NCBI RefSeq assembly: GCF_901000735.1
Contig: NC_081541.1
Location: 47,349,485 to 47,413,484 of the forward strand
From: Corylus avellana
Lineage: Eukaryota; Streptophyta; Magnoliopsida; Fagales; Betulaceae
Length of the DNA stretch: 64,000 bases
Direction of reading: 5' to 3'
The notes under the pieces were generated by a model that was not told where the DNA came from, ran no database searches, and saw only the letters and a program-made list of their open reading frames with translations. Every line of letters begins with the position of its first letter. Position 1 is the stretch's first letter. Both the position numbers and the translations under genes were made by a program. Positions 46,412-58,402 of this stretch are shown piece by piece.

Positions 46412-48504
46412 AGAAATATATGATATTATCATTAATCATTTTATCATATGATATAATCATATAGTACAACCGTACAAGTTATTGTGTCATTTAATACAAA
46501 TATTATAATTAGAAAGTTTATACTTTGGAAATTGGAATTGTATACGGTATATCACATAATCATTAATCATTATATAATCATATGGTATATCTGCATAAGT
46601 TATTGTGTTATTTAATCAATACATTATAATTATATACTTTATTCTTATAAAACATATATGATATATCACATGATCTTAGATCTAAGATAATATTAATATT
46701 AATTGTGAGATAATATGATCATAAAATTTAAGTATGAGTGTATGACCATTAGATCATTATGAATTTATTACTTAGAGTTTGAGTATTACTATTAGATTAA
46801 ATGATTAATAATTAAGTAACTAATGTGTGTCTTATAATTTATACATTATAATCACAATTTACGGTAAGTAAAAACTTAACAATTTAAATTTAAATCATAT
46901 ATCATGAATCGTGATAATGAGAACAGATAATATAAGTATATAAGTTATAACTATTAACATTGACCCATTACCCATATAAATTAGATAATGATACAGTCAT
47001 ATAACTATATAAGTATATAAATGTTTACATATAAGATACAATATATATTAATATTGACATTATATACTTGACTCGTATTAAGCATTAACATTTTAATATA
47101 TTAACTAAATAATACTATATGTAATATGAATATATAGTGGTAGACTATTAGTGCGTGTGAGGGTGACATAAAACGTTTGACATTATCATTTTAAAAAACA
47201 CTTAATCTAAAATAAGAAGAAAAAAAACGCGATTGAAAAAACAAAATTTTTAAATCGCAATTATTAAAATTGAAATATCAAACTGACCCTAAATAATACT
47301 AAATAACACAATTTTTATTCCTAATTTCTAAATTTTGAATTTTGAATTTTGAATTTTGAATTTTGAATTTTTGATTGAATTTAATCGTGGCCGTCCAATT
47401 TAATTGAATTTAATCTTGGATGTTGGATTTAATCAATGGAACCAGTCTCACCATCAAATGCACACATAGGATTAATTCCAGGTACACTATAAATTAATCT
47501 CTAAAAAGAAAAACCTAACCCTAAATCCCTAATAGCCGTCTCTTTCTCACACTCACACAGCCGCCGTCCTCCTGACTTCCTCACCCAGACGTAGCAACGC
47601 TCTCCTCTCACCTCGCCTCTTGCCTCTCGCCGTCTCGCCTCTCGCCGTCACGCCTCTCGCCGTCTCGCCTCTCGCCGTCTCGCCTCTCGCCGTCTTGCCA
47701 CTCGCCTGTCACAGTATGCCTCGATCGCCTCTCAGTCGATCTCCTCTTATCAGTCAATTGCCTCTCAGTCGAGCTCGAGCTCGAACAGGGTTCCAACCCT
47801 ATCGAGCCGTGCTCGAGCAGCGAAGTCAGGCTCGACTCGAGCTCGAGCCTGAGCCAAAACTAAACTAGCTGAGCCTGGACAGCCCAAGCTCGTCTCGTTT
47901 ACACCCATATATATATCCAAGCTCCTCTTACTCCTAAACCATTAACCATTGGCAAACCTGCCCAGCTGATAACCCCCAGCATTTTCCTTTCTCCTCCCAA
48001 GGAGACCACTGCCCCTACTACTTCTTCCAGTTCTTCTAAGAAAAAATCATCTTCGAAGAAAAAAGAGAAGAAGGAAATTCTAAAAGCACTACTCAATTCT
48101 CTCGATGATAGCTCCAGTTCTGATGATGATAAAAATGATAAGAAATCTGATGCATCCTCTAAACCAACTTTCAATCCCATACGAGATTATTTCGAAAATT
48201 CTGGTTTTCCAGGAGACAATGAAAATTATTACCCTGGACTTGAAGATTTATAGCTCATTTGCTCATTGATGGCCCATTTGTCATCCGTGGCACTATTGAC
48301 AGATCATTTGCCCTCTGTGGCACCATTAACAGCTCATTTGCCCTTTTTGGCACCATTGACAGCTCAATTGCCCTCCGTGGCACCATTTATTAAATTCCCA
48401 CTAAAATACTTGCCGACACTACAGTTCCTTCTACAGTACCTGCTACAGTACCTGCCGACACTACAGTGTGATACAGGATCTGCCGACACTATATATATAT
48501 ATAT
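42568..48504. repeat. Right arm of the ~5.9 kb inverted repeat
   Basis: Reverse complement of 6984-12930. It contains the LTR piece (42568-43190), the hairpin (about 45780-45830), the hAT-like element and the 30-base tandem repeat, in mirrored order. It lacks an N gap at either edge, so this arm is continuous with the dCTP pyrophosphatase contig. Confidence 0.9.
46075..47912. mobile_element. hAT-like element, right-arm copy
   Basis: Mirror copy of 7617-9400. This copy keeps about 28 extra bases at the end near 46075 (ggctgttaagtgagcgaagc), so it is the more complete version. Its (TA)n near 46370-46408 is much longer than in the other arm. The 15-base minisatellite is at about 47622-47705. 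Confidence 0.5.
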
Positions 48505-48803
48505 ATTTCACGCTTATTAAAGAGGGACATCACGGTATTTTTAGAAATTGGGTTGATGAGTATTCTAATAATTTGTAGAATATTTTTGTTTGAATAATAA
48601 TTCTTGTTTTTTTTTTTTTTTAATTATTGGACTTAGGTACGTAAATTTTTTTTTTATTTTTTTTTAAAAAAAAAACTACAGGAGATCTCGTATAGTTTTT
48701 TTAACGTCCATATTTAATTATACTCTCTCTTTCTCACCCTCATAAAAAACTTGAAGTTAAATCTAAATAGTTTAAAAAAACTATTATTATTATTATTATT
48801 TTT

Positions 48804-49133
48804 NNNNNNNNNNNNNNNNNNNNNNNNNNNNNNNNNNNNNNNNNNNNNNNNNNNNNNNNNNNNNNNNNNNNNNNNNNNNNNNNNNNNNNNNNNNNNNNNN
48901 NNNNNNNNNNNNNNNNNNNNNNNNNNNNNNNNNNNNNNNNNNNNNNNNNNNNNNNNNNNNNNNNNNNNNNNNNNNNNNNNNNNNNNNNNNNNNNNNNNNN
49001 NNNNNNNNNNNNNNNNNNNNNNNNNNNNNNNNNNNNNNNNNNNNNNNNNNNNNNNNNNNNNNNNNNNNNNNNNNNNNNNNNNNNNNNNNNNNNNNNNNNN
49101 NNNNNNNNNNNNNNNNNNNNNNNNNNNNNNNNN
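48804..49133. other. Assembly gap (330 N)
   Basis: 330 unknown bases after a tattattatt run. The odd length suggests a size-estimated gap, unlike the two 100-base gaps. Confidence 0.99.
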
Positions 49134-49782
49134 AAATCTATCTTGTGCTCGAAGATATCCTTTAATTTTGTTAGAATATTTTATACTATTCTACTTTATT
49201 CTTTATTTTTTTATTTTTTTTATTTTTTTTATATATATATATTTTTATATTTTTATATTTATTTTAGGTTTTAGTCTAGAGTAATTTGTGCACTACTGCT
49301 TTTCTCTCTCTAAATAAAAAGCTATGTACAACATATCAGAATATAAGAAGAGAATACTGCATTATATGCTTTGGTTCTCTCTCTTTCTCTTTCCTCTTCA
49401 ATTAACAAATTTAATATATATATATATATGGGAGAATTATTAAAGATGTTAAAAGCATCCCCCAATTATTAGCACCCTTAGAAGAAGAAAAAAAAAAAAA
49501 AAAAACCTATAGCTTGAGTAAAAGATTCCTGAAGTTCAGATATAATGAAAAAAACAGTGGGGATATGTTGATTCTATCGGGTGAAGTAAAAGAGCACACA
49601 ACGTGTGAATTTTTTTTTTTTCTTTTATAATTAATTTTTTTTTTTTGGCACAGGCGTGCACAGCACGCCGTATGTTGTGTATCAGTACTATGATTCTATC
49701 TAGTCATGAAAATAGGCCCATCTGATCTGAATTTAAAAAATACTCTATTTAATACAAAATAATAATAATAATAATAAGATAA

Positions 49783-49971
49783 ATGATTAGTGTCAATATT
49801 TTTTTTATATTATCTCATCCGATCTGACAAATCAACCATTAGATTTATAGACATATGTGGACTCCACATAATTAAGTTAATGGTGTACCTTACAAATTTA
49901 ATGGTTGATATATTGAATTTGTAAAAGTATATAAAAGAAATATGGACAAATTATTAACGTCAATCATTTCT
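49783..49971. mobile_element. Small MITE, first of a tandem pair
   Basis: Ends gataaatgattagtgtcaat and, in reverse, gagaaatgattgacgttaat form TIRs. The middle contains atcaaccattagatttat. Confidence 0.65.
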
Positions 49972-49985
49972 CTAATATAAAATAA

Positions 49986-50171
49986 TGAGAAATGATTTGT
50001 GTCAATATTTTTCTCATATTTTTCCTATTTTATCTTACAAATCAACTATTAGATTTGCGGATTTATGTGGACCTCATATAAGTCAATGATGAACCCTACA
50101 AATCTAATGGTTAATCTATTGAATTTGTAAGAGAATATGAGCAAATTATTGACATCAATTATTTCTCTAAA
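49986..50171. mobile_element. Small MITE, second of a tandem pair
   Basis: Same family and orientation as the element 15 bases before it: gagaaatgatttgtgtcaat at one end, aaattattgacatcaatta at the other, and atcaactattagatttgc inside. Confidence 0.65.
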
Positions 50172-50229
50172 ATAATATTTATTATTTGCTATCCAAAAGG
50201 GAGGAAGTATTCCCTTTTTCCTTGTTTTT

Positions 50230-50910
50230 GTTTTAGATTTTGTTTAGACTTCAGCAGCAGCGCTCAACTTCCTCCACCGCTTTGGCAGCCTACTCCACCT
50301 CGCCATTCATTGTCCTCCCCGATCTTTTGGCTTTGTCGATTTCTGCAAGAGTTCTTACATCGGCTTTTTCCGGAGTAGATCTACATTTTCGCCACCGGTC
50401 CAAATTTTATACGTGTTATTATACATTCTTCCCCGGCGCCATCGAGTTCTATAGACAATAGATGCTTTCCCTTCGGTCGGCACGCGACGGTTGTGGTTCG
50501 AACGCGCCGGAGCGTGGATCGCGTGAATCTTAAGCGCTTTTGTGTAAGCCTACCGTTGATGTTTGTGGTTTTTTGTTTTAGTTTGTTTATGTTCTAGCTT
50601 TCAAGTTGAAGATGAATAATTTTCGGTGTGAGAACTTATCTCTCACTGCCGGTTAAATAAAAACTTTTGTTGTTGGGATATGATCAATCCATGTCTTAGA
50701 TCTAGTTTGCCAGGAATAGATGTATGCCATAAATAAAGTTTGTACGTGAGTGAGATCGAAGGTCATCGATACGATTTGATTGTTAGATTTTTCGATGTAT
50801 CGACTTTGTAACCAGAAAGTGTTTGTCTATGTTCTTAAGAGCTTGATGCCATGTGATATAAGAATTTTAGGCTCTAAATCTTTTATGTAATGAGAAGAGG
50901 TTTAACTACT
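50230..50910 (+). repeat. Unnamed dispersed repeat, diverged copy c
   Basis: Ordered matches to 5827-6530: ctagctttcaagttgaagatga, cggtgtgagaactta, tcttagatctagttt, gactttgtaac and gtgatataagaattt. The first 230 bases are unrelated to copies a and b. Confidence 0.45.
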
Positions 50911-51040
50911 ATAAAAAATAATAATGCATTTAAATTGTAATAGATTATTTATTTGGTTCCCACGCAGAATGCGTACTGGTAGTTGTTTTTACTTCATATT
51001 CAAAACCAAATATTGACTCTCTACATAGAACGTGAATCAC

Positions 51041-51119
51041 ACCCACTCGGCCCTACGCGCTATAATTTTCACCCTTTATTCATAAATAGTCAATTAACTT
51101 GTTCCACAATCATCATCAA

Positions 51120-51150
<31 letters not shown>

Positions 51151-51231
51151 CCCACTCGGCCCTACGCGGTTTAATTTTAACCCTTTATTCATAAATAGTC
51201 AATTAATTTGTTCCACAATCATCATCATCAT

Positions 51232-51262
<31 letters not shown>
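51041..51262. repeat. ~111-base tandem duplication with (TA)n ends
   Basis: cccactcggccctacgcg followed by ataaatagtcaattaa and ttgttccacaatcatcatc occurs twice in direct order, each unit closed by a TA run. Confidence 0.85.
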
Positions 51263-51270
<8 letters not shown>

Positions 51271-51509
51271 CAATTCTTGCTTTTCTTCCATCTTCTCCTT
51301 CTGCTTTTATCAAATATTAAGACTTCGTTTGTTTCAGCGTAAAATATTTTACATCTTAAAATATTTTTAGGATAGTTATTTTATAAGAAAATATTTTACG
51401 ATGAAAACATTTTCCGTCGTTTGGCGCGCGCATGAAAAATCACAAATATTTTTTATATTCACAACATAAAAATACTAATATACAACAATTTTAAAAAATA
51501 AAATATAAA

Positions 51510-52025
51510 AATACTCGATCGGGATTTGACCAGGACCCGCCCAGGACTTGACTAGGAGCTGCCCGGGACCTCGCAGGGAGTTGCCCGGGACTTGATCCGG
51601 ACTCATTCGGAACCCGACCGGACCTACTAGGAACCCGCCCAAGACTTGACTGGGACTCGCGTTGGACTTGGCCAAGATCGGCCTGGACCTGTCCGGGACC
51701 CCGCTGAGACCTGACTGGGACTTGATCGAGCAAGTCCTGGGCAAGTTCCGACGGGGTCCCAGTCAAGTCCCGGGCAGGTCCTAGTCAATTCCCGAGTAGG
51801 TCCAAGTCAGGTCCCAGGCAGGTCTTGAGCGGTTCCCGATCAAGTCTCGGGCGGATCCCAGGCAGGTCCGGTCGGGTCGTGGGTGGGTCCTGGCAGGGTC
51901 CCCGGCAGGTCCTGATTAGGTACTAGGGTAGGTCTTAGTCAAGTCCCATCGAGGTCCTAGGCGGGTTCCAGTCAAGTCCCGGTTAGGTCCCGGCGAGATC
52001 CCAAGCGAGTCTTGGCGGGGTCCCG
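51510..52025. repeat. Palindromic degenerate satellite (two inverted halves)
   Basis: About 20-base units built on gtcccgggcaggtcctagtc fill 510 bases. The left half (51510-51724) carries units as ggacttgac-gcccgggac and the right half (51731-52025) as their reverse complement. They meet at the exact dyad acttg-atcgag-caagt (51720-51735). Far more GC-rich than its surroundings. Frames of 89 and 91 codons within it are artefacts of the repeat. Confidence 0.85.
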
Positions 52026-52090
52026 AGTAGTGACATCCGCGTCATTAGGCGTGATCCACAGCCGATTGAGCTACCCCTTGAGAACCTTCA
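52022..52090 (-). mobile_element. tRNA-derived SINE head, truncated
   Basis: On the minus strand it reads GGGGTAGCTCAATCGGCTG, an A-box-like start, then GGATCACGCCTAATGACGCGG and GTCACTA, where the satellite begins. The same head is found at 56491 in a better-kept copy. The B box and tail are missing. Confidence 0.55.
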
Positions 52091-52290
52091 ACCCATTTAA
52101 AATAGTATTAAGTGTCTATAAATATTTAAAATGCACATTAAATTTAGTCTAAGTTAATAAACTGCTATTAATAACGTTAAAAACTTTAATGTGTCTTTTA
52201 AATGTTTATAAAAACTTTGACACTATTTTAAATGAGTTTTAGAATATTTATTTTAAACTGATTTGAAAGAAACTTTTATCAAAAAAAAAA
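52090..52290. mobile_element. Foldback MITE related to the dCTP pyrophosphatase intron element
   Basis: aatagtattaagtgtctataaatattta on the left and its near reverse on the right (tttataaaaactttgacactatttta) share the family phrases seen at 40014-40243. Confidence 0.6.
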
Positions 52291-52299
52291 AAATTATTG

Positions 52300-53523
52300 A
52301 CATCAATCATTTTTCATAATTTAATGTTATGAAATATATTTGTTTCCCCGTCTCTCTTGCATGCTATCTTATCTTTTAATTATGTCGATCTTGTAGCCAT
52401 ACATGATTTGGAACTCTATTCATTATCTTATCATCAATAACTAAATTATTTAATTCCTAGCTTCCATCACGGGCGCATGCAGCAGAGCAGGGAATGACGG
52501 TTACTGAAATATAGGAGGACAAAATGGTTTTTTTTTTTTTTTTTAAATTTGTAAAGACTATTTTGTCCTCTTATTTTCCCTAACCATTCCTCTCCTTTTG
52601 AGTGAGGGAAGAGAAAACTAGTGGTTAATTAATTAATTCTGCAGCCTCCAAATGAATAGTGAAAATATTATTAAATTATTATAGCAATTAGCAACCATAT
52701 CACGCATACACGTTCCCCATAGATGAACCATTTCCGTACTCCTCCGATCTAGGACTAGAAGCTACCTACCTACCTCAACCAAAAAAAATAAATTAATAAT
52801 AAAATTTAAAATTAAGGGAAAGATCATCATATCTATCCATTATATTTTTATTTTATTTGAATTTAATTATTGAGTTTTCAATTTCAAGTATACCGTCCTT
52901 AGGTTTTGCCTAAACTTAAAATATGTCTATATGTCACTCTACCATTAAAGTGAACGGTTTGTTATCTACCACGTATTGTATATTTGACACTTCATAAATA
53001 GATAAATAATAAAAATCATTTTCTTAACTATCTTTCAGTCATATCCGTATAGTGAATGGGTGAATTTACTGTTAAATTTTTATGGGACCCCCATAAATCT
53101 ATAAATCCAATAATTAATTTTTTAGATTTACAAAAAATAGATAGTTGAAAGATAGTTGAGAGAATGAATCTAAAGATCAAATGATAAATCTACGTGTCAA
53201 ATCAAACTTAAAGAGTAAGTAACAAAAGACTTTGGTTTTGTAGGTGTGACATTATATTAAGGTGTTGAGATCTACGTTGACGTGTCAAATAAGACGTGTG
53301 GTAGATGACAAAGGGCTAATTTTGACATTAAAGTAATAGAATGACCTATTTTAAATTTTGGGCAAAAAGAGCCATATTCTTGAAATTAAAAGCCCAAAAA
53401 TTAAATTCAAATCAAACTAAATATGATTTTTTTCCTAAAATTAATAAAAGCTATTTCACTGCTTGCTTTTTCATTATCCTTTTGAAATTACAGTCGTACG
53501 CTTTAAGAAAAAGATATGAAATC

Positions 53524-53566
<43 letters not shown>

Positions 53567-54660
53567 ATATTATTATTATTAAGAGTCACTATATATGGAA
53601 TAAAAAACGTTATCGTGACCGAAAGTAAACTTTAATCGTCCTGTTGGAATTTTCAAAGATCCTGGAACGTGACAATGATTTGGGGACGTAGGACAAAAGT
53701 AGTAGTTAAAAGCAAATTAAGCTTGTTAAAAAGAAAAAAAAACAAAAAAAACAAGATAATTGACGCTAGATTTGTCATTATCAGCTGGAATTTGGTCAAT
53801 TCAAGCAAAATCTCATGCACAAGACTACAATTTTGAGTTCAATGTGAAAATGAAACCCTATTTCTTCACTTCATCACGTGCTCATATATATATTACCAAC
53901 TTTGAATGTGTCCAACCAACTTAAATTAAATTCATCTGTCTTGATTCTCCTTTCTTTTTATTTTTTATTTTGGAAAAATATAAAAAAAAAACCCTCTAAA
54001 CTACCGGTCATTTGCAAAGTAGCTTCCTAATGTTTAAAAAGTACTAAAATAGCCCCATAAACTATCAAAATATATCAAAAATACCACTTATTTTTTATAT
54101 TCATGTAATACCCCTATTCTTTTAACAAATAAAATAATAAAATAATTGTAAAAAAAAAAAAACAAACAATTTTTTTTTTTTAAAAAAAAAGGGTGAATAA
54201 ATAAATAAAAAATGTTATTTGGAATAAATAATGTAGTTGGCCTAAATTACAAATTGCTTCATGTTATATTAAAGTATAATCAATTTGATAGTTTGATGGA
54301 CTACTTTAGTACATTTTTCGTAATAAGTGGATCTTGAAGATCTTTTGCCTGGGCTGGAGGCCCGTTGCTGATTTAAAGGCCCACAATTGATAGGGTCGGT
54401 TGAGTGGGATAATTCCCTACGGATGTTTTCTTGTGCATGTGCTGTGAAGCTCTAACAGTGTATTAGAGCTTAAAGTTGTGATGTCTCTTTTGGCACAAGA
54501 AAATATATTGATCTTCAATTTTCTCAATTTTTATAACTAGTTTGACTTTTACAAAATTCGAGGTGGCTTTGTGAAAGTTGAAGGTACTGGCCACTTTTCT
54601 AGAACCCTAATTTTAGTTTTGAAGATAAGGAGGATCTATGATATTTTATGGCTAGAATGT
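52300..54660. other. Spacer without recognised gene
   Basis: Contains a small hairpin around 52505-52565 (aggacaaaatgg/attttgtcct), a probable MITE at about 53010-53170 (aactatctttc/gaaagatagtt) and the atcattatc/att microsatellite at 53520-53580. No gene seen. Confidence 0.5.
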
Positions 54661-54680
54661 TTTGGTGAATATAATTTATA

Positions 54681-55081
54681 GGAAAAATTACAGTTTCTCC
54701 CCTAAAGTTGATAGCGTTTTTCAATTTGAACACCAAAGTTTCAATTTTTGCAATTCACCTTCACAAAGTTTCAATTTTTTTCAATTCAACCAATATTATC
54801 CCAAAATTTTTACATTGTCCATAATTTTTATTTTTTATATAAAAAAAAAAAAAATTGGGGGTGCAAAAATGGCCAGATGGTCGTAGCCACCTCGATTTTT
54901 TTTATTTTTTTATTTTTATTATTATTTTTTTTTTATAAAAAATAAAAAATTAGGGGCAATATGAGAAGTTTTGGATACAATTAGTCAAATTGCAAAAAAT
55001 TGAAACTTTGGGGGGGGGGGGGGGGGGGTGGATTACAAAGAAAATGCTATCAACTTTGGGGGGGTAAACTATAATTTTTCC
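54681..55081. mobile_element. MULE-type MITE with 9-base target duplication
   Basis: Left end ggaaaaattacagtttctcc and reversed right end aggaaaaattatagtttacc are TIRs continuing through aaagttgatagc and caaagtttcaattttt. Flanks taatttata (54672-54680) and taatttcta (55082-55090) differ at one base. A run of about 17 G lies near 55012-55028. Confidence 0.8.
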
Positions 55082-55587
55082 TAATTTCTAATATCATGGA
55101 TCTTTGTGGTGGAATTATGGGATGATTTGGAAGAGTTGATCATTGAATTAATTCTAGGGTTTAAGGACGATTTAAAAGTGTTAGGGATTTTTTTGGATGG
55201 GCTTTATCCAAGGTATGAGGGTGGACTTGACTCCAACTCAAGTGGGCTGAGCCCAACCCAAGTTAGGGGATCTATAGGATGTGGATAAGCTTATTCAATA
55301 AGGAAAGCAACAAGAAATTTCATTAAATTGAGAAAATATCGGATTTGATTAAGTCCTAGATTGAAAGTCATTTTACACACACGTCTCAGTGTTTTGTCAT
55401 AACTTTCAATTCAAGTATTAGATTGACGTGAAACTAGTGGTATTGGAAAGCCAATTCAAAGTGTAACAAATTTTTCTGAAAAAATACAATTTTTCTAATT
55501 CGGACATTTCATATATCAAAATTGCCCCGCGATATGAAATTTATAGCAGGTTAGCACCTTATACAAGTCATGCGCCCCTAGTTTTAT

Positions 55588-55870
55588 GAGTGCTCTAGAG
55601 ACTTGCCAAAGTCTCATAGGAGGCGGCACCACCTCTACACTCATGGCATGCATCAGGAATGTGTATAGAGAACACCTCATCTCAACTAATAGGGACTATA
55701 GACCCATTAAGTGTTTTATGCTTATTCTCACTCACTTTGCATCTTTTTGTTGTTATACCATAGAAAATGTTTTCATGAGTGCTCTAGAGACCTACCCAAA
55801 TCTCATAGGAGGTAACACCTTCACACTCGTATAAGTGGCATCCATGAGGATGGTTTAGTGTTCATTGTCA
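55588..55870. repeat. Direct repeat of ~90 bases
   Basis: atgagtgctctagagac, then ctcataggagg and acactc, occur at about 55586 and 55773, both in an open frame of 82 codons with no known family. Probably part of an LTR element. Confidence 0.55.
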
Positions 55871-56480
55871 TGGTCTTACCTTGGTAGTTAGGAAAGTATT
55901 TCTCTTTTTTAAAATGCACACGTGAAAATTATATATTTCAAGTATAAGTATTAATTTAATGGGCTAAATTAAAAGAATTTCCTTCGCAAAAAAAAAAAAA
56001 AAAAATTGTCCAATAAGTAAAGACAAATTGTAAAAGTGGCGCTTTCGTTTTAAATTGTATGAATTGCTAAAAAGATGGGACAATTTCTAACAAGCCATGT
56101 CGATAACACATGTAGTAATGTTAGAAAGAGAACTAAAGTATCTTTGTATCCTTTCAAATGTGAAGTAACTTTTAAAATCATCAATATATCAAAATTCAAT
56201 AGTGATTTAAAAAATCATGACAAAAAAAAAAAAAAAAAACTCACCAAAATTTCTCACATTGCATTAATACATGACTCTACCTTAACCCAACCGAAACAGA
56301 TCATCTCCTATTAATTTTAAGTGAAAGGTAAGTTTATTATTTCACCTGTTTTTATTTTTAACAGTTTTACTCCACTTAGAAAAAACCGGCTCTTCTCCTA
56401 TTAAAATCAACAGAAAAGAATCTAAATACATACCCAACAAATAGTTTGTGCTGTTTTATTATTAATCAAATTATGTTTAC

Positions 56481-56586
56481 GGGTTCACAAGAGGTAGTTT
56501 AATCGGCTGTGATCACACCTAATAAAGCAGAAGTTACTAGTTTGAATTTCTCTCCCCCTCTTGTGCGGACATGTCCAAAATATATA
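56481..56586 (+). mobile_element. tRNA-derived SINE
   Basis: The head gaggtagtttaatcggctg is A-box-like; ttactagtttgaatttc is a B-box-like segment about 40 bases on. It ends ctcttgtgcggacatgtcc plus an A/TA tail. tatgtttac flanks both sides (56472-56480 and about 56588-56596), a likely target duplication. Length is about 106 bases, short for a SINE but compatible with known small plant families. Confidence 0.65.
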
Positions 56587-57463
56587 TATGTTTACAAAAT
56601 GCACTTTTTTACGGTCGATATGTGCCTTTTTTATTTTTATTTTTTTACTCAGTTATACTATTTTAATTAAATTGTCTGCACTCTGCACACTGCACTTGCA
56701 ATTATATAATCATTTTTTTTTTTTTTTAAGAAAAAAAAAAATCAAATTGTTGCCAACACATGTGAATCATGTAAGTATGTAAGGCTACATGAATTCTCGA
56801 AAGACCCAAGTGAATTGATGGGTGCAGGCTATTTAATGCGGGAAACCTCAAGAAGCATCGTATGCGCCACTCTTCCCGGGAAACAAACACCTCCTGGCAC
56901 GGATATGCTTGCCCATTCAATATTTATTTATTCATTTATTATGGAATTTTTAATTATTTTTTTCTTGTAGGCGAAGAATATTCGATCTGTAGAAAAAAGA
57001 AGAGCGTGGGTTGGGGAGGTGAGTGCAATTAAACGTGAAAAAAGTTGCAGTGGCTACTTGTCTTGTCTTACACTGAAAATGGGACCTCAATGGACCATGG
57101 ACCATGGACCATGAACCATGGACCATACTCCTATTTAAATTCAGTTTGCCATTATGTGTATATCAAACTTACCCATGTGATCCCTTGCTTGCTTTTGTCT
57201 ACATTTTGGGACCACTTCAGTGCCCATGTGCCCACTTGCACAACCCTCATATTCCCAAACACAAACCCACCTTTCTTTTTTTACTGCTTTATATATATAC
57301 TGCCTCAAATGTACCAAGAAAAATGGGTAAGCGAAAAAATGACACCATCATCGAGCAGAATACAAAAAGAAAGAATGGTTTATAAGCGGGACTCACAACA
57401 GTATCACATACAGACAATTGTTGAAATATCAACCTACAATTAATGCCAAAAATAACTCCTAGT

Positions 57464-57639
57464 CAGGGACGGGGTGGACCATATAGGCCATGACCACTCC
57501 CAACTCGCAAGGAAGAAAAAAAATTGAAGGTAAAAAAAATAATTTATAAGGTGTATATATATATATATATATCGGCCCCTAGCAACACAATTTATTGGCC
57601 CTTGGCTTCTGCCTATACTAAACTCTGCCTCCGTCCCTG
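57464..57639. mobile_element. hAT-type MITE with 8-base target duplication
   Basis: Ends cagggacgg and ccgtccctg are exact inverted repeats of the CAGGG...CCCTG hAT type. Flanks ctcctagt (57456-57463) and ctcctaat (57640-57647) match at seven of eight bases. 176 bases, no coding content. Confidence 0.85.
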
Positions 57640-57677
57640 CTCCTAATCATTAAGTTTGCGTGTTGTGTTGTCTACAC

Positions 57678-57841
57678 GAGAAATGTTACATGTATTTTTA
57701 AGTATTTGCTATCTAATGTACAGTGGTAGTAAAAATCACAATTGATGTGAAATATGCAGATTAATTCGTCCAAATTGTAATAGTAATTTCCATTGCTATA
57801 CCAGAAAGTAAACACTTAAAAGTATGTATAACATTTCTCTC
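57678..57841. mobile_element. Small MITE
   Basis: Left gagaaatgttacatgtattt and reversed right gagaaatgttatacatactt are TIRs continuing ttaagt-tttgct/tttaagtgtttact. About 164 bases. Confidence 0.75.
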
Positions 57842-58069
57842 TCTCGAAATATTTACTTGTGCTTCATTTCATTTTCAAAATTTTGACAACATAAACAATG
57901 GGCTAAGAACGTGCTTTAGTTTAGTTGGCTTTTCTCTCCAAGTAATAATGTGGAAGTAGAATCGAAAATTACTTCCACTTTGGCTTTGGGGTTAAACTTA
58001 TCGAACAATGGAAAGTTACTGAAAACAACAAGAAGATAAAATCACTTATCATGGAAGCAATAAATTATT

Positions 58070-58402
58070 GGGAAAAGTACACTTAATTCCTAAAATTTTT
58101 AACGCTTTTACAATCATCTCCCTAAACTTTAAAAATTCTCAATTTAATATTTCCCACTTAAAAAATTTTACACTATCACCCTTCTGTTTGAAATTTTGTT
58201 AAATCATAAGAATTTTAAAAATCCTATCAGGGGTATAAAAGACATTTCACCTATACTCTGTTTGATTTAATCTCAAAACTTAATAATAAGGGTGACATTG
58301 CAAACTTTTTAAAGTTTGATACTCTAAATTGAGAGTATTTAAAATTTAGGGGAACGATTGCAAAAGCATTGAGAGTTTAGAAAAATTAAGTCAAGTTTTC
58401 CT
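58070..58402. mobile_element. MULE-type MITE
   Basis: Ends gggaaaagtacacttaattc and reversed aggaaaacttgacttaattt form TIRs of about 85 bases with gcttttacaatc/gcttttgcaatc inside. taaattatt (58061-58069) and taaattaat (58403-58411) fit a 9-base target duplication with one change. It ends about 450 bases downstream of the STOMAGEN stop codon. Confidence 0.8.

Noticed and set aside
51475..51766. Proline/glycine-rich frames of 89 and 91 codons
   Set aside because: They lie wholly inside the palindromic satellite and have no start context or homology.
52022..52090. tRNA gene
   Set aside because: Only an A-box-like arm is present; no acceptor stem, T arm or B box. The 56481 copy shows it is a SINE head.
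53341..53628. 95-codon frame with a poly-isoleucine run
   Set aside because: The run is the att/atc microsatellite.
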